Assembly: GCA_951813295.1 (NCBI GenBank)
Contig: CATOTI010000001.1
Location: 248,001 to 312,000, forward strand
From: an uncultured Pseudomonadales bacterium
Lineage (GTDB): Bacteria; Pseudomonadota; Gammaproteobacteria; Pseudomonadales; Azotimanducaceae
DNA: 64,000 nucleotides
Direction of reading: 5' to 3'
The translations under genes were made by a program, and so were the position numbers. This document shows, piece by piece, positions 54,687 to 63,122 of this stretch. Numbering within the stretch: position 1 is the first letter of the stretch; every line of letters starts with the position of its first letter. Below the pieces are notes generated by a model, which saw only the letters and a program-made list of their open reading frames with translations, made no database searches and was not told where the DNA came from.

Positions 54687-55375
54687 TCGTCCTTCCCACG
54701 GCTGATCGGACGTGGGTCCCGTTAGCTGTACTCGTCGCGTGTGTCGTCGCGTCGAACGCGCTGTCGCACGCGATCTCGAACGAGAACGCCGCGTTCGTCG
54801 AGGCGCTCGTAGGGCCAGCACCCGGTGCGTTCGGCTATCTGGGCGCCAAGCACATGGTCACGGGCATGGACCATCTGCTCTTTCTGGTCGGTGTCGTCTT
54901 CTATCTCCGACGGTTACGCGACGTGATCGTGTTGGCGTCGCTTTTCACGCTCGGTCACAGCCTGACGCTTACTGTCGGGGTGCTGGCGGATCTGGGCGCA
55001 AATGCCGCGTTGGTCGACGCGGTGATCGGGCTTTCCGTCGTCTACAAGGGATTCGAGAACCTGGGCGGATTCGGCGACCGTACGCCGCCCGCGATGCTCG
55101 TGGTCTTCGGTTTCGGCCTCGTTCACGGCCTGGGACTCGCGACTAAGGTGCGCGATCTGAGCCTTTCCGACGACGGACTCGTGGTGAACCTGCTGAGCTT
55201 TAATGTCGGTGTCGAGATCGGTCAGGTCCTCGCTCTCTCATTGATCGTGGGCGTACTGTTCTGGCTCTCGCCCCGGGCGACGCAATCCCGCACCGGCGAC
55301 GTGACGAACGTCCTTCTGATGGTTGCGGGGTGGATGCTTGTCATCCTCCACTTGACGGATTATTGGCGACAATGA
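54683..55375 (+). CDS. HupE/UreJ-family membrane protein
   Basis: About 230 residues with six membrane helices. The block GAKHMVTGMDHLLFLVGVVF holds the GxxHxxxGxDHxLF motif of HupE/UreJ_2 proteins; later LFTLGHSLTL and VVFGFGLVHGLGLA carry the other conserved His. Members take up nickel, cobalt or copper, or act in metal insertion. The start is GTG 54683 next to GGGAGG, or ATG 54656, which overlaps the preceding gene; the first is preferred. It is coupled by ATGA to the next gene. Confidence 0.83.
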   Translation: MIVLPTADRTWVPLAVLVACVVASNALSHAISNENAAFVEALVGPAPGAFGYLGAKHMVTGMDHLLFLVGVVFYLRRLRDVIVLASLFTLGHSLTLTVGVLADLGANAALVDAVIGLSVVYKGFENLGGFGDRTPPAMLVVFGFGLVHGLGLATKVRDLSLSDDGLVVNLLSFNVGVEIGQVLALSLIVGVLFWLSPRATQSRTGDVTNVLLMVAGWMLVILHLTDYWRQ

Positions 55376-55929
55376 CGAGTGAAGGAGATGACCGTACGCG
55401 CGCACGCGCGCTCATGACGCTGACGGCGAGCATCACCGTGGCGGCGATTCTCTCGATCGTCGTCATCCTGCCGGCTGAGATCGGTTGGGATCCGCTCGGC
55501 ACTGGCGAAGCTCTCGGGGTGATGGGCTTGAGTGGGTCAGACGAGGTCCGCCAGGTGGTGGCGACGACGGGCGACATCCGTGGCGACGAGCGAACGTTCG
55601 TCCTCGACCCGTTTGCGTCCATCGAGATCAAGTACGACATGTCGAAAGACGGCTCGCTGGTTTACGACTGGTCGGCTGGCGGCGAAGTGCTCTACGACCT
55701 GCACGCCCATCCGACGATCGGTGGGGTCGAGGCAGCGGTCAGTTTCGACCAAGCTCGCGCGACGGGCGGCGCCGGAATGTATATCGCCTCGTTCGATGGC
55801 TTCCACGGTTGGTTTTTCGAAAATCGGGACCATTCAACGGTCGAAGTGACGTTGTCGGTCGTCGGTTTCATCGACGGCGCGACACTTTATGAAGGCAACG
55901 ATCAACGCCGCGTCGAGTTGACCGAATAG
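55372..55929 (+). CDS. Transmembrane anchor protein
   Basis: A 185-residue protein with one helix near residues 14-36 (LTASITVAAILSIVVILPAEI) and a periplasmic domain. The run ILPAEIGWDPLGTGEALGVMG is typical of proteins called transmembrane anchor protein that accompany metal-efflux genes. The C-terminal part, with VLYDLHAHPTIGG, FDGFHGWFFENRDHSTVEV, looks like a beta sandwich with several His. ATG 55372 overlaps the HupE stop. Role is not known. Confidence 0.78.
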   Translation: MTSEGDDRTRARALMTLTASITVAAILSIVVILPAEIGWDPLGTGEALGVMGLSGSDEVRQVVATTGDIRGDERTFVLDPFASIEIKYDMSKDGSLVYDWSAGGEVLYDLHAHPTIGGVEAAVSFDQARATGGAGMYIASFDGFHGWFFENRDHSTVEVTLSVVGFIDGATLYEGNDQRRVELTE

Positions 55930-56002
55930 CACGGTTGCGACTCGCGGAAGGCTGTAGAATCGCGCCACTCGAAAAGCTGGTGTCGCCAACCCCGGAGCTT
56001 GA

Positions 56003-56620
56003 ATGAGCATCTTCAAAAAACTGGCTGAAAAGCCCTGGATTCAAGACCCGAGCGATGTCGCGGAGTTGCGTTCGGCGTCCTTCGCAACGAGCAATCAGAA
56101 AGTTGCGTTGGTGACGTTCCTCGCGATCGTCGCGGTGTTGTTCTTCCTCTTCTTCGCGGCCTATCACATGCGCATCGAGCTCACGACCGATTGGGTCGCG
56201 ATTCCCGAGCCGCCGCTCATGTGGTTCAACACGGTCGTTCTCATCGTTGCGAGTGTGGCGTTCGAAATCGCGCGAAAAGCCGTCGGAAAATCGCAAGCCG
56301 GGTTGACGAAAACGGCCTTCAACATCGCGGGCGGTCTGACGATCGTCTTCCTGGTGCTGCAGTTCGTCGTCTGGAACCAGATGCTCGCACTCGGCTATTA
56401 CGCCTATGAGAATCCGGCGAACGCGTTCTTCTATCTCCTGACGGCCGTGCACGGACTGCATCTTTTGGGTGGGCTCGTCGCCTGGGCAAGGGCGAGCTGG
56501 CGGTTTGCCTACGACTCCGATCAAGGGCGCATCGCGCGCAGTGTCGACCTCTGCGCACTCTACTGGCACTTCCTGCTCCTGATCTGGGTGGGCCTCTTCG
56601 CGATGTTCCTCAACACCTGA
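56003..56620 (+). CDS. Cytochrome c oxidase subunit III-like protein
   Basis: A 205-residue membrane protein with five helices, as in the short COX3/NorE group. Features are FFAAYHMRIELTTDWV, PPLMWFNTVVLIVAS, QFVVWNQMLALGYY and the conserved FFYLLTAVHGLHLLGGLVA with RSVDLCALYWHFLLLIWVG. No subunit I or II is nearby, so it is an orphan; NorE for an NO reductase is one option. A TAGAAT -10-like element is near 55955. The CopA gene follows 5 bp after the stop. Confidence 0.88.
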   Translation: MSIFKKLAEKPWIQDPSDVAELRSASFATSNQKVALVTFLAIVAVLFFLFFAAYHMRIELTTDWVAIPEPPLMWFNTVVLIVASVAFEIARKAVGKSQAGLTKTAFNIAGGLTIVFLVLQFVVWNQMLALGYYAYENPANAFFYLLTAVHGLHLLGGLVAWARASWRFAYDSDQGRIARSVDLCALYWHFLLLIWVGLFAMFLNT

Positions 56621-56624
56621 AGAA

Positions 56625-58988
56625 GTGGAAGCCCTTCGCCTCAATCTCGATATCGAAGGCATGACGTGCAGCGCTTGCGTTGCACGCCTCGAAAAAGCGC
56701 TCAGTCGAGCTGACGGCGTGCTCGAAGCGCACGTCAATCTCGCGATGGAAAGAGCGGCAGTCGAAATCGATACGGCGAGGACGGGCGCTCAGAATCTGAC
56801 CGAGGTCGTTGCCCGGACGGGCTTCGACGTACGTACCGAAGAGCGCTCGTATCGCGTCGAGGGGATGACGTGTAGCGCATGTGCGAATCGCGTCGAAAAA
56901 GTGTTGCTGCGTGAGCCGGGCGTGGTCGGCGCCGCGGTCAATCTGGCCCTCGAGCAGGTCACGATCAGCGTGCTGACGACCGGCGTGTCCGAGGCAAATC
57001 TCACTGATCGTGTCGAGCGCGCGGGTTATCGCCTGATCGTGGCAGCGGGTGAAGACGACGACGTCGCTGCCGACCGCGCGCGGGTCCAGCGCGAGGAGGC
57101 CGAACTCGCGAGCGAATTCCGCCTCGTCATGATTTCGGCGCTGATGACGTTGCCGCTCGTCATCAGCATGGCGCTGCAGATCTTCGGGCTCGACGAATAT
57201 CACCTCATGCCGGCCGGCGAGGTCGTGCTCGCGACGCCCATCCAGTTCGTGATCGCAGCGCGTTTCTATAAAGCAGCCCTCAATGCACTCAGGGGCGGCT
57301 CGGCGAACATGGACGTGCTGGTGGTGATGGGCACGACCGCCGCCTATATCTACTCGTGGTATTTGCTCTGGGTGATGGGTGGTGCCGCCGACGGTCAGCT
57401 CTACTTCGAGACGTCCGCCGTGATCATCACGTTGGTGTTACTCGGCAAGTACCTAGAAAGTCGTGCCAAAAAAGCCACCACACAATCGATTCGCCAGCTC
57501 ATCGAACTGCGCCCCGCGCGAGCTGCAGTGCGCCGCGGCGACGCGATCGTCGACGTGCCGCTTCGCGACGTTCGCTCCGGCGACATCGTCGTGGTCCGTC
57601 CGGGCGAGCGAATTCCGGTGGATGGCGAGGTCGTCGTCGGCAGCGCCGATGTCGACGAATCGCTCCTGACGGGCGAAAGCCGTGCGGTAGCGCGCAACGT
57701 CGGTGATCTGGTGACGGGTGCTTCTGTGTCGATCGATGGTTATCTCGAAGTTCGAGCCACTACGGTCGGGCGCGATAGTCGGCTGGCGCGGATCATTCGC
57801 CTCGTGGAGGACGCGCAGACGGGCAAAGCTTCCGTCCAGCGTCTCGTCGATCGGATCAGCGCCGTGTTCGTACCTGTCGTCGCGGTTCTCGCGGTTGGTA
57901 CGTTTGCCGGTTGGCTATTCTTCACCGGCTCGTTCGAGTCGGCGTTCGTTGCCGCGGTTTCCGTGCTCGTGATCGCCTGCCCGTGCGCGCTTGGACTCGC
58001 CACGCCGACGGCGGTGATGACTGGAACGGGGGCAGCGGCGCGCTCCGGGATCCTCATCAAGGACATCGACACACTCGAACGCGCGCACCGCATCGAGACT
58101 GTCGTTTTCGACAAAACCGGTACGCTGACGCGTGGTCGACCCCGTGTCACCGCCGTGCGGGCCGAACGAGGTGATGAAAACGAAGTCCTGGGCCTTGCCG
58201 CCAGTGCTCAGCAAGGCAGCGAGCATCCAATCGGGACCGCGATCGTCGAGGCCGCCCGGGAGCGTGGTCTGGATCTGGCGCGGCTCGAGGGTTTTGAGAA
58301 CCATGTCGGTGCCGGCATCGTTGCCCGCGTCGATGGCCAAGAGATACGGGTCGGCAACGAACGGCTGATTCCCGGTGTGGAAGGGGCTGGCGCCGGTACG
58401 ACCGTCTGGGTCGCCTCGAACGAGCGCCTCATCGGCGCTATCGAACTCGATGATTCGCTTCGCGACGAAGCTGGCCCGGCGATCGAGTCGCTCAAGAGCG
58501 CCGGCGTCCATCCGGTCGTCCTGTCTGGCGATGCACCGACGAGTGTCGAGAAGGTTTCCAGAGCGCTCGGAATCGATGAAACCGCCGCGCGCGTGTTGCC
58601 CGAGGACAAGGTCAGTGCGATCGAACGGCTTCGCGGCGAAGGCACCGTGGCCATGGTGGGTGACGGTGTCAACGACGCGCCCGCGCTTGCAGCCGCCGAT
58701 GTGTCGATCGCCATGGGTTCGGGTACGGACGTGGCGATGGAGACGGCCGGCATCACGCTGATGCGAAACGATTTGCGCCTGGTTCCGGCGTGCATCGACG
58801 TGAGTCGCGCGACGTTCCGCAAGATCAAGCAGAATCTCTTCTGGGCGTTCATCTACAACGTGGTCGGTATTCCGGTCGCGATGCTCGGCCTCTTGAGCCC
58901 CACCATCGCGGCCGCGGCGATGGCGTTCTCGAGCGTTTGTGTAGTGGCGAACGCGCTGTTGTTACGGAATTGGAAGGCGAATGTCTGA
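56625..58988 (+). CDS. copA: Copper-exporting P1B-type ATPase CopA
   Basis: A 787-residue inner-membrane Cu(I) pump. Two heavy-metal domains (GMTCSACVARLEKAL at about residue 8 and GMTCSACANRVEKVL at about 80) precede eight helices with the metal site CPCALGLATPTAV (about 451), the phosphorylated Asp in DKTGTLTRG (about 495) and the hinge GDGVNDAPALAAADVS. It exports cytosolic Cu(I) or supplies copper to oxidases. Start is GTG 56625, 5 bp after the COX3-like gene. CopZ overlaps the end by 8 bp. Confidence 0.95.
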   Translation: MEALRLNLDIEGMTCSACVARLEKALSRADGVLEAHVNLAMERAAVEIDTARTGAQNLTEVVARTGFDVRTEERSYRVEGMTCSACANRVEKVLLREPGVVGAAVNLALEQVTISVLTTGVSEANLTDRVERAGYRLIVAAGEDDDVAADRARVQREEAELASEFRLVMISALMTLPLVISMALQIFGLDEYHLMPAGEVVLATPIQFVIAARFYKAALNALRGGSANMDVLVVMGTTAAYIYSWYLLWVMGGAADGQLYFETSAVIITLVLLGKYLESRAKKATTQSIRQLIELRPARAAVRRGDAIVDVPLRDVRSGDIVVVRPGERIPVDGEVVVGSADVDESLLTGESRAVARNVGDLVTGASVSIDGYLEVRATTVGRDSRLARIIRLVEDAQTGKASVQRLVDRISAVFVPVVAVLAVGTFAGWLFFTGSFESAFVAAVSVLVIACPCALGLATPTAVMTGTGAAARSGILIKDIDTLERAHRIETVVFDKTGTLTRGRPRVTAVRAERGDENEVLGLAASAQQGSEHPIGTAIVEAARERGLDLARLEGFENHVGAGIVARVDGQEIRVGNERLIPGVEGAGAGTTVWVASNERLIGAIELDDSLRDEAGPAIESLKSAGVHPVVLSGDAPTSVEKVSRALGIDETAARVLPEDKVSAIERLRGEGTVAMVGDGVNDAPALAAADVSIAMGSGTDVAMETAGITLMRNDLRLVPACIDVSRATFRKIKQNLFWAFIYNVVGIPVAMLGLLSPTIAAAAMAFSSVCVVANALLLRNWKANV

Positions 58989-59190
58989 AACGATCGAATT
59001 GGGCGTCGAAGGAATGAGCTGCGAAGGCTGCGTATCGAGCGTCGAAAACGCGCTACGGCGCATCACCGGGGTCATCGATGCGACGGCACAACTCGACGCC
59101 AAACGAGCGATCGTCACGATCGACCCGGCGCGAGTGGATCGCGACGCCCTCAAGGACGCTGTCGACGACGCCGGGTTCGACGTCGTCTGA
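58981..59190 (+). CDS. copZ: Copper chaperone CopZ-like heavy-metal-associated protein
   Basis: A 69-residue HMA domain with GMSCEGCVSSVENAL giving the CxxC site near residues 14-17. The length fits the whole domain and there is no membrane part. It would pass Cu(I) to the ATPase encoded just upstream; the genes overlap by 8 bp, so they are coupled. Confidence 0.9.
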   Translation: MSETIELGVEGMSCEGCVSSVENALRRITGVIDATAQLDAKRAIVTIDPARVDRDALKDAVDDAGFDVV

Positions 59191-59194
59191 TACC

Positions 59195-59479
59195 TCAGCC
59201 GGCGGGTTCCTCGCCCGGCGTCGGACTCCGCGCGGGAAAGAAAACGTGTGCGTGTGCGGCCGCCATCAGGAACCACATGAGGTTGTGGAGATTGATCGAA
59301 AGGCCAAAAACATCGAGGTGAAAATGCGTCCCGCTTGCGGCAATGAGGCCCAGGACGAGGAAAACGATGGGCCACAGGCGTCGATAGAAAATCTGGCTCA
59401 AGCTTGCTCCGTATATGATCCGGTTGAGAAGGCGCGCCCCGTCGTCGCCACGCGGACGAGTGCAAAAAACGGCGCGCAT
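59195..59479 (-). CDS. Small membrane protein, unknown
   Basis: A 94-residue protein with two hydrophobic segments, about 35-50 (IVFLVLGLIAASG) and 58-80 (FGLSINLHNLMWFLMAAAHA). It has several His and a tail EEPAG. No family was recognised. The first 25 residues before the helices may not be part of it, since no ribosome binding site is seen at ATG 59479. It ends 4 bp from the CopZ stop on the opposite strand. Confidence 0.45.
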   Translation of the reverse strand: MRAVFCTRPRGDDGARLLNRIIYGASLSQIFYRRLWPIVFLVLGLIAASGTHFHLDVFGLSINLHNLMWFLMAAAHAHVFFPARSPTPGEEPAG

Positions 59480-59562
59480 GATACATGTGACGATGCGTGG
59501 TTCGGGCGGCGTGCGCGGACTTTCTGGGATTTGCTCGATAAAGCTTTCAGGGGAGGAGGTCT

Positions 59563-60750
59563 ATGGCCACACAACAAAGGGACGCGGCAATCGTGGGAAT
59601 CCACGAGTACCCGTCGCGTGACGTCGAAGGCGAGGTAACACCGCTCGACATCAAGGCCGACAGCGCGGCCAGGGCGCTCGAGGACGCCGGGCTGACTTTT
59701 GCCGACGTAGACGCGATCTACGATGCGGGCGAGGGCGGCGTGAATGGCCTCACGATCTCGGAATACTTTGGTATCAAGCCGACCGTCATCGACACCACGA
59801 TGGTCGGCGGCTCGTCGTACGAATACCACGCCGCACATGCCAAACGCGACATCGCGGCAGGCAAGGCCAAAGTCGCGCTCATGACCTATGGGTCGACTGC
59901 CCACAGCAACGTCGTGCGCATTGGGGCTGGCGGGCGTGCTGGTGGTACTTATCCGGGTGACAACCTCGAAGTCTTTACGGGCGCGACGTTGATCGCCAAC
60001 TACGCCCTGGTGGCCCACCGCCACATGCACGAGTACGGGACGACCTCGGAGCAGTTGGCCGAGATCGCGACCGCGACTCGCTACCACGCGATGCGTAACC
60101 CCGAAGCGGTCAAAGCGATGGAGGACCTCGAGTTTCTCGACATCCGCGAGACGACCATCGACGACGTCGTTCAATCGCGCATGATCGCCGACCCGCTGCA
60201 TTTGCTCGATTGCTGCATGATTTCCGACGGTGGCGGCGCCTGTGTGATTGCCTCACCGGAAGTCGCGCGCGATTGTGCCAAACCGCCGGTTTGGATCCTC
60301 GGCTCGGGCGAAGCGACCAAATATCCCGAAGCGGGTGGCGACATCACGACGAGCGCGGGGGCTCTGTCTGGCCCGATCGCTTTTGCTGAAGCGGGGGTTT
60401 CGCCTGCCGAGATGGATGTCGCGATGATCTACGACTCGTTCACGATCACGGTTCTCGCGATCCTCGAGGATCTGGGTTTTTGCGCGAAAGGTGAAGGCGG
60501 TGATTGGGTAACAGGCGGCAAACTCCGGTTCGACAATCCAGCCGGCCCCGCGCTCAATACGGACGGCGGCGGACTGTCATCGAACCACCCGGGTATGCGC
60601 GGCCTTTTCCTGCTGCTCGAAGCGGCGCGCCAATTGCGAGGTGAATCGACCGCCCAGGTAGCTGATGCAAAACTCGCCGTCGCGCACGGTAACGGTGGAA
60701 TGCTCGGAACCCGGCACTGCGCCGGCACGGTCGTCCTGGCCAAGGATTGA
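59563..60750 (+). CDS. Thiolase-fold protein lacking the nucleophilic Cys (lipid-transfer/aldolase type)
   Basis: A 395-residue thiolase-superfamily protein. The position where thiolases have the acylated Cys reads MVGGSSYEYHAAHAKRDIA, with Ser. The C-terminal His block is AVAHGNGGMLGTRHC and the acid/base-near motif is MIYDSFTITVLAILEDLGF. This pattern is that of SCP2/lipid-transfer-type proteins and of Ltp-type retro-aldolases, which work with a DUF35 partner. That partner is encoded 13 bp downstream. Substrate may be a steroid or other branched acyl-CoA; this is inference. ATG 59563 has AGGGGAGGAGG upstream. Confidence 0.88.
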   Translation: MATQQRDAAIVGIHEYPSRDVEGEVTPLDIKADSAARALEDAGLTFADVDAIYDAGEGGVNGLTISEYFGIKPTVIDTTMVGGSSYEYHAAHAKRDIAAGKAKVALMTYGSTAHSNVVRIGAGGRAGGTYPGDNLEVFTGATLIANYALVAHRHMHEYGTTSEQLAEIATATRYHAMRNPEAVKAMEDLEFLDIRETTIDDVVQSRMIADPLHLLDCCMISDGGGACVIASPEVARDCAKPPVWILGSGEATKYPEAGGDITTSAGALSGPIAFAEAGVSPAEMDVAMIYDSFTITVLAILEDLGFCAKGEGGDWVTGGKLRFDNPAGPALNTDGGGLSSNHPGMRGLFLLLEAARQLRGESTAQVADAKLAVAHGNGGMLGTRHCAGTVVLAKD

Positions 60751-60763
60751 GGGGAACAAGAAG

Positions 60764-61183
60764 ATGAACGAACCGACTCGCCCATTACCACAAGCCCAGG
60801 AACCCCAGATGAGCGCCTTCTGGGCCGCGACGAAGAATCACGAGCTACAGTACCTTCACTGCGAAAACTGCGATAGCGCCGTCGATGTCGCCCTACACCG
60901 GTTCTGTCAGCGCTGCTCGCACGACGCCGTCGAAGCGCGCGTTGCTTCGGGCCGGGGTACGGTCTACTCCTACACGGTGGTTCGACAGAGCTATCACCCG
61001 TTCTTTCGCAACCACGCGCCGTACGCGGTCGCCTACATCGATCTGGAGGAAGGGCCGCGAATCATGTCGAACGTCATCGGGGTTGACGATCCACTGACGG
61101 ATATCTCGATCGGCATGGCCGTTGAAGTCGTTTGGGAGGATCACGAAGAACTCTCGATCCCGCTATTCAAACCCGCGACCTGA
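60764..61183 (+). CDS. DUF35/Zn-ribbon OB-fold protein
   Basis: A 139-residue acyl-CoA-associated protein. The zinc ribbon is CENCDSAVDVALHRFCQRCS (about residues 30-50), followed by an OB-fold with GTVYSYTVVRQSYHPFF and PYAVAYIDLEEGPRIMSN. These proteins pair with thiolase-fold or MaoC-type enzymes. The pairing with the thiolase-fold gene upstream is clear from 13-bp spacing. ATG 60764 has GAGGGGAA in front. Confidence 0.9.
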   Translation: MNEPTRPLPQAQEPQMSAFWAATKNHELQYLHCENCDSAVDVALHRFCQRCSHDAVEARVASGRGTVYSYTVVRQSYHPFFRNHAPYAVAYIDLEEGPRIMSNVIGVDDPLTDISIGMAVEVVWEDHEELSIPLFKPAT

Positions 61184-61417
61184 GGGCTATCGAGTTGATG
61201 TGACGTTGGTGCGGGCGTCCGAAAGTTCGATGTCGAACCGATCGATCAGACATCGCTCGCGGTTCTCGCCCCAGCGGCCATCGCGGCGAACGAGTTTCGC
61301 TGAACGTCGACCGGCGCTGTGACGACGCGCGCCGAGAGGGGTTTGACGATCTCGGACATGGGGCGTGTCAGACCCCGTAGTCTGTAAGCTTTGTTACCTC
61401 ATGGGTGCGAGGACGAG
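61184..61417. other. Gap with a possible coding remnant and a GGGG...CCCC motif
   Basis: No intact gene is seen. Frame 61199-61303 reads GAGVRKFDVEPIDQTSLAVL and ends in a stop, with third positions typical of coding sequence, so it may be the tail of a lost gene. At 61360-61376 GGGGCGTGTCAGACCCC resembles the GGGGTCTGACACC repeat of many proteobacterial intergenic regions. Confidence 0.3.
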
Positions 61418-61987
61418 ATGGACCAAACCAGCGCGCCGAAGAGTCGTCTATCGCTCGCCGACTCCGCTCACATCGCCGAAATCTTAAGCGCAATCGCGGT
61501 CGTCGTGTCTCTCATCTACGTCGGCTACGAACTTAGTCAGAACACACGGGCCATGGAGACGGCGGCCAAGATCGAGTCACAGCGGATCTGGTACACACTC
61601 AACGACCAGCAATTGGCATCGGCAGGGCGTTTCGGCCTCGGCGCGGAAACGTATGACCCGACGAAATCGCTCGATGATTTCGAACGGGTCGACCGTCTCT
61701 GGCTAGGCCTCTTTGTTCGTACACAACTCCAGCGCTACCAGGAATCGTACTACCGGGCGGAAGCCGGTTACCTCGACGAAACAGTGTGGCTTCGCCAGAG
61801 CCGTAACCTGGCAACCAGCATCAAAACGTTACCTATTTGGCGTGAGGTTGGGGAACAGGACGCGCCTTTTGTGGCGCCCGACTTCGTCACCTACGTCGAC
61901 GGCTTGGAGCCATCGGGATCCGTTAACCAGGTCGGTGCTAGCACGCTAGAAACCGAGCGCGAGCAGCCAGGGTCGAGCGACGCCTAA
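61418..61987 (+). CDS. Small membrane protein of unknown function
   Basis: A 189-residue protein with one helix (HIAEILSAIAVVVSLIYVGYELSQN in part; about residues 17-38). After it comes a helical region (MDQTSAPKSRLSLADSAH at the start, then VDRLWLGLFVRTQLQRYQES). This layout, with an AEI-x-A-I-x-V-V-x-SLIYVGYE helix and an N-rich follow-up, is common in uncharacterised marine proteobacterial proteins. ATG 61418 has GCGAGGACG in front. It has no clear neighbours in operon. Confidence 0.72.
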   Translation: MDQTSAPKSRLSLADSAHIAEILSAIAVVVSLIYVGYELSQNTRAMETAAKIESQRIWYTLNDQQLASAGRFGLGAETYDPTKSLDDFERVDRLWLGLFVRTQLQRYQESYYRAEAGYLDETVWLRQSRNLATSIKTLPIWREVGEQDAPFVAPDFVTYVDGLEPSGSVNQVGASTLETEREQPGSSDA

Positions 61988-61992
61988 CTCTC

Positions 61993-62199
61993 GATGGATC
62001 ACGCCCGCGTCTCGTCCTCAAGAATCCGCTCGCGTACTCGGTCCCACGCCTCGGTTACCACTTCGACCGGAATCCCATCAGCCCGGTTTCGAGCTCGAGA
62101 ATCTGGGAGCGCGTCAATCGCCTGCACGAGCACTATGGCGGTCGTTCGGCGCTGGTGCGGTTGGCATGTCTCGCGGGTGCAAACGCCGCCGTAGGGTAG
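61993..62199 (+). pseudogene. Possible 3-prime remnant of an unknown gene
   Basis: The frame reads DGSRPRLVLKNPLAYSVPRL and ends RLACLAGANAAVG at a TAG. Third positions are strongly GC-biased and the order of residues looks like a protein end. The upstream part of the frame overlaps the preceding gene, so only a fragment is left. The family was not recognised. It may also be chance. Confidence 0.3.
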
Positions 62200-62205
62200 A
62201 AATGA

Positions 62206-62234
62206 GGCAGCCTCGGGCGAGGCTGCCGGGGTTT
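62206..62234 (+). terminator. Hairpin, probable intrinsic terminator
   Basis: GGCAGCCTC-GGGC-GAGGCTGCC is a perfect 9-bp stem followed by GGGGTTTT. The U-run is short and offset by four G, so termination may be weak. It ends 8 bp before the stop of the convergent MaoC-like gene. Confidence 0.55.
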
Positions 62235-62240
62235 TGCAGG

Positions 62241-62660
62241 CTAGGCCGGCAGGCGTGCCGTGGCGGTTCCGAAAACTCGGGTTTCACCGGCTTCGTTGCT
62301 GACCGTGATGTCGATCTCGACGGTCAGTTCGTCTTCATCGATGTCCGTCACGACGCCGGTGATCGTGTGGGTGTGATCCACCAGAACCGGCGCACGGAAA
62401 ATGGTGTCGATCGCGGTGATATCGGCACTCGGTGCCCACCGGTGGATCATCGCGCCGAGGAATCCCTGGCTGAGAACGCCGGGGACGATCGCGCCGGGGA
62501 GCCCTTCCTTGCGTGCTCCTTCGTGATCGGTGAAGCGGGGCGATTCCCAACCGACGAATTTGCCGAAGCGCTTCATGTTCTCGATGCTGGTGTCGGGTTC
62601 GAATGAAGGCAGCTCGCCGCCGAACTCGACTTCACTGATCTGGTTGACCGTATCACCCAC
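62241..62660 (-). CDS. MaoC-like hotdog hydratase subunit
   Basis: A 139-residue hotdog protein with IVPGVLSQGFLGAMIHRW in the central helix and FRAPVLVDHTHTITGVVTDI in the following strands, then the MaoC-type end VFGTATARLP. The Asp/His pair of hydratase 2 is not seen in the standard order, though SPRFTDHEGARKEG may be its counterpart. It overlaps the FAS1-like gene by 8 bp, so a heterodimer is likely. Confidence 0.8.
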   Translation of the reverse strand: MGDTVNQISEVEFGGELPSFEPDTSIENMKRFGKFVGWESPRFTDHEGARKEGLPGAIVPGVLSQGFLGAMIHRWAPSADITAIDTIFRAPVLVDHTHTITGVVTDIDEDELTVEIDITVSNEAGETRVFGTATARLPA

Positions 62661-63117
62661 GAGGCTTCTCCCTGATCACTGCCCGCGTATCGGCGTTCGC
62701 CACATGCGTACCGGCTTCGTCGAAAAGCTCCATTCGCGTGACGAGGAACACCATGCGACCTGAGCGCCCGGTCTTGGTGTAGATGTCATGCAGGTGGCTT
62801 TTGCCGGTCACTGTCGTACCGCCGCGGATCGGAGCCATCCACTCGACCGATTTACCGGCATCCATGCCCATGCCGCCGAGGTCCGGGAAGTTGTCGGGGT
62901 AGTTCCGACGACCAACGAGGGTTGAGACGAAAGTCGGCGGCGCCTGGAAGTCCGCGTCGCTTGGGTCGGTGAACTTGGCCGCCGTTTCGCCGCACGCCAC
63001 GGCATACTGCGCGACGCGGTCGGAATCTATCTCGAATGTCACTTCGTCGAACTCGACGTTCAGGAATTGCTCTTTGAGCGCCTTGATGTCGTCATCGACT
63101 TCTTGCGTTTCGGCCAT
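62653..63117 (-). CDS. FAS1-like/MaoC N-terminal hotdog subunit
   Basis: A 154-residue single-hotdog protein: FEIDSDRVAQYAVACGETAA, then APPTFVSTLVGRRNYPDNF, KSVEWMAPIRGGTTVTGKSH and GRMVFLVTRMELFDEAGTHV. This is the N-terminal FAS1-like domain of (R)-hydratases in separate form. The MaoC-like partner is downstream with 8-bp overlap. Likely an enoyl-CoA hydratase of two chains, like those of steroid-type degradation. Confidence 0.83.
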   Translation of the reverse strand: MAETQEVDDDIKALKEQFLNVEFDEVTFEIDSDRVAQYAVACGETAAKFTDPSDADFQAPPTFVSTLVGRRNYPDNFPDLGGMGMDAGKSVEWMAPIRGGTTVTGKSHLHDIYTKTGRSGRMVFLVTRMELFDEAGTHVANADTRAVIREKPRG

Positions 63118-63122
63118 GCGAT

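Noticed and set aside
58982-59190. CopZ read as a frameshifted extra domain of CopA
   Set aside because: It has its own ATG overlapping the CopA end by 8 bp, full length and its own stop, the normal layout for a separate chaperone.
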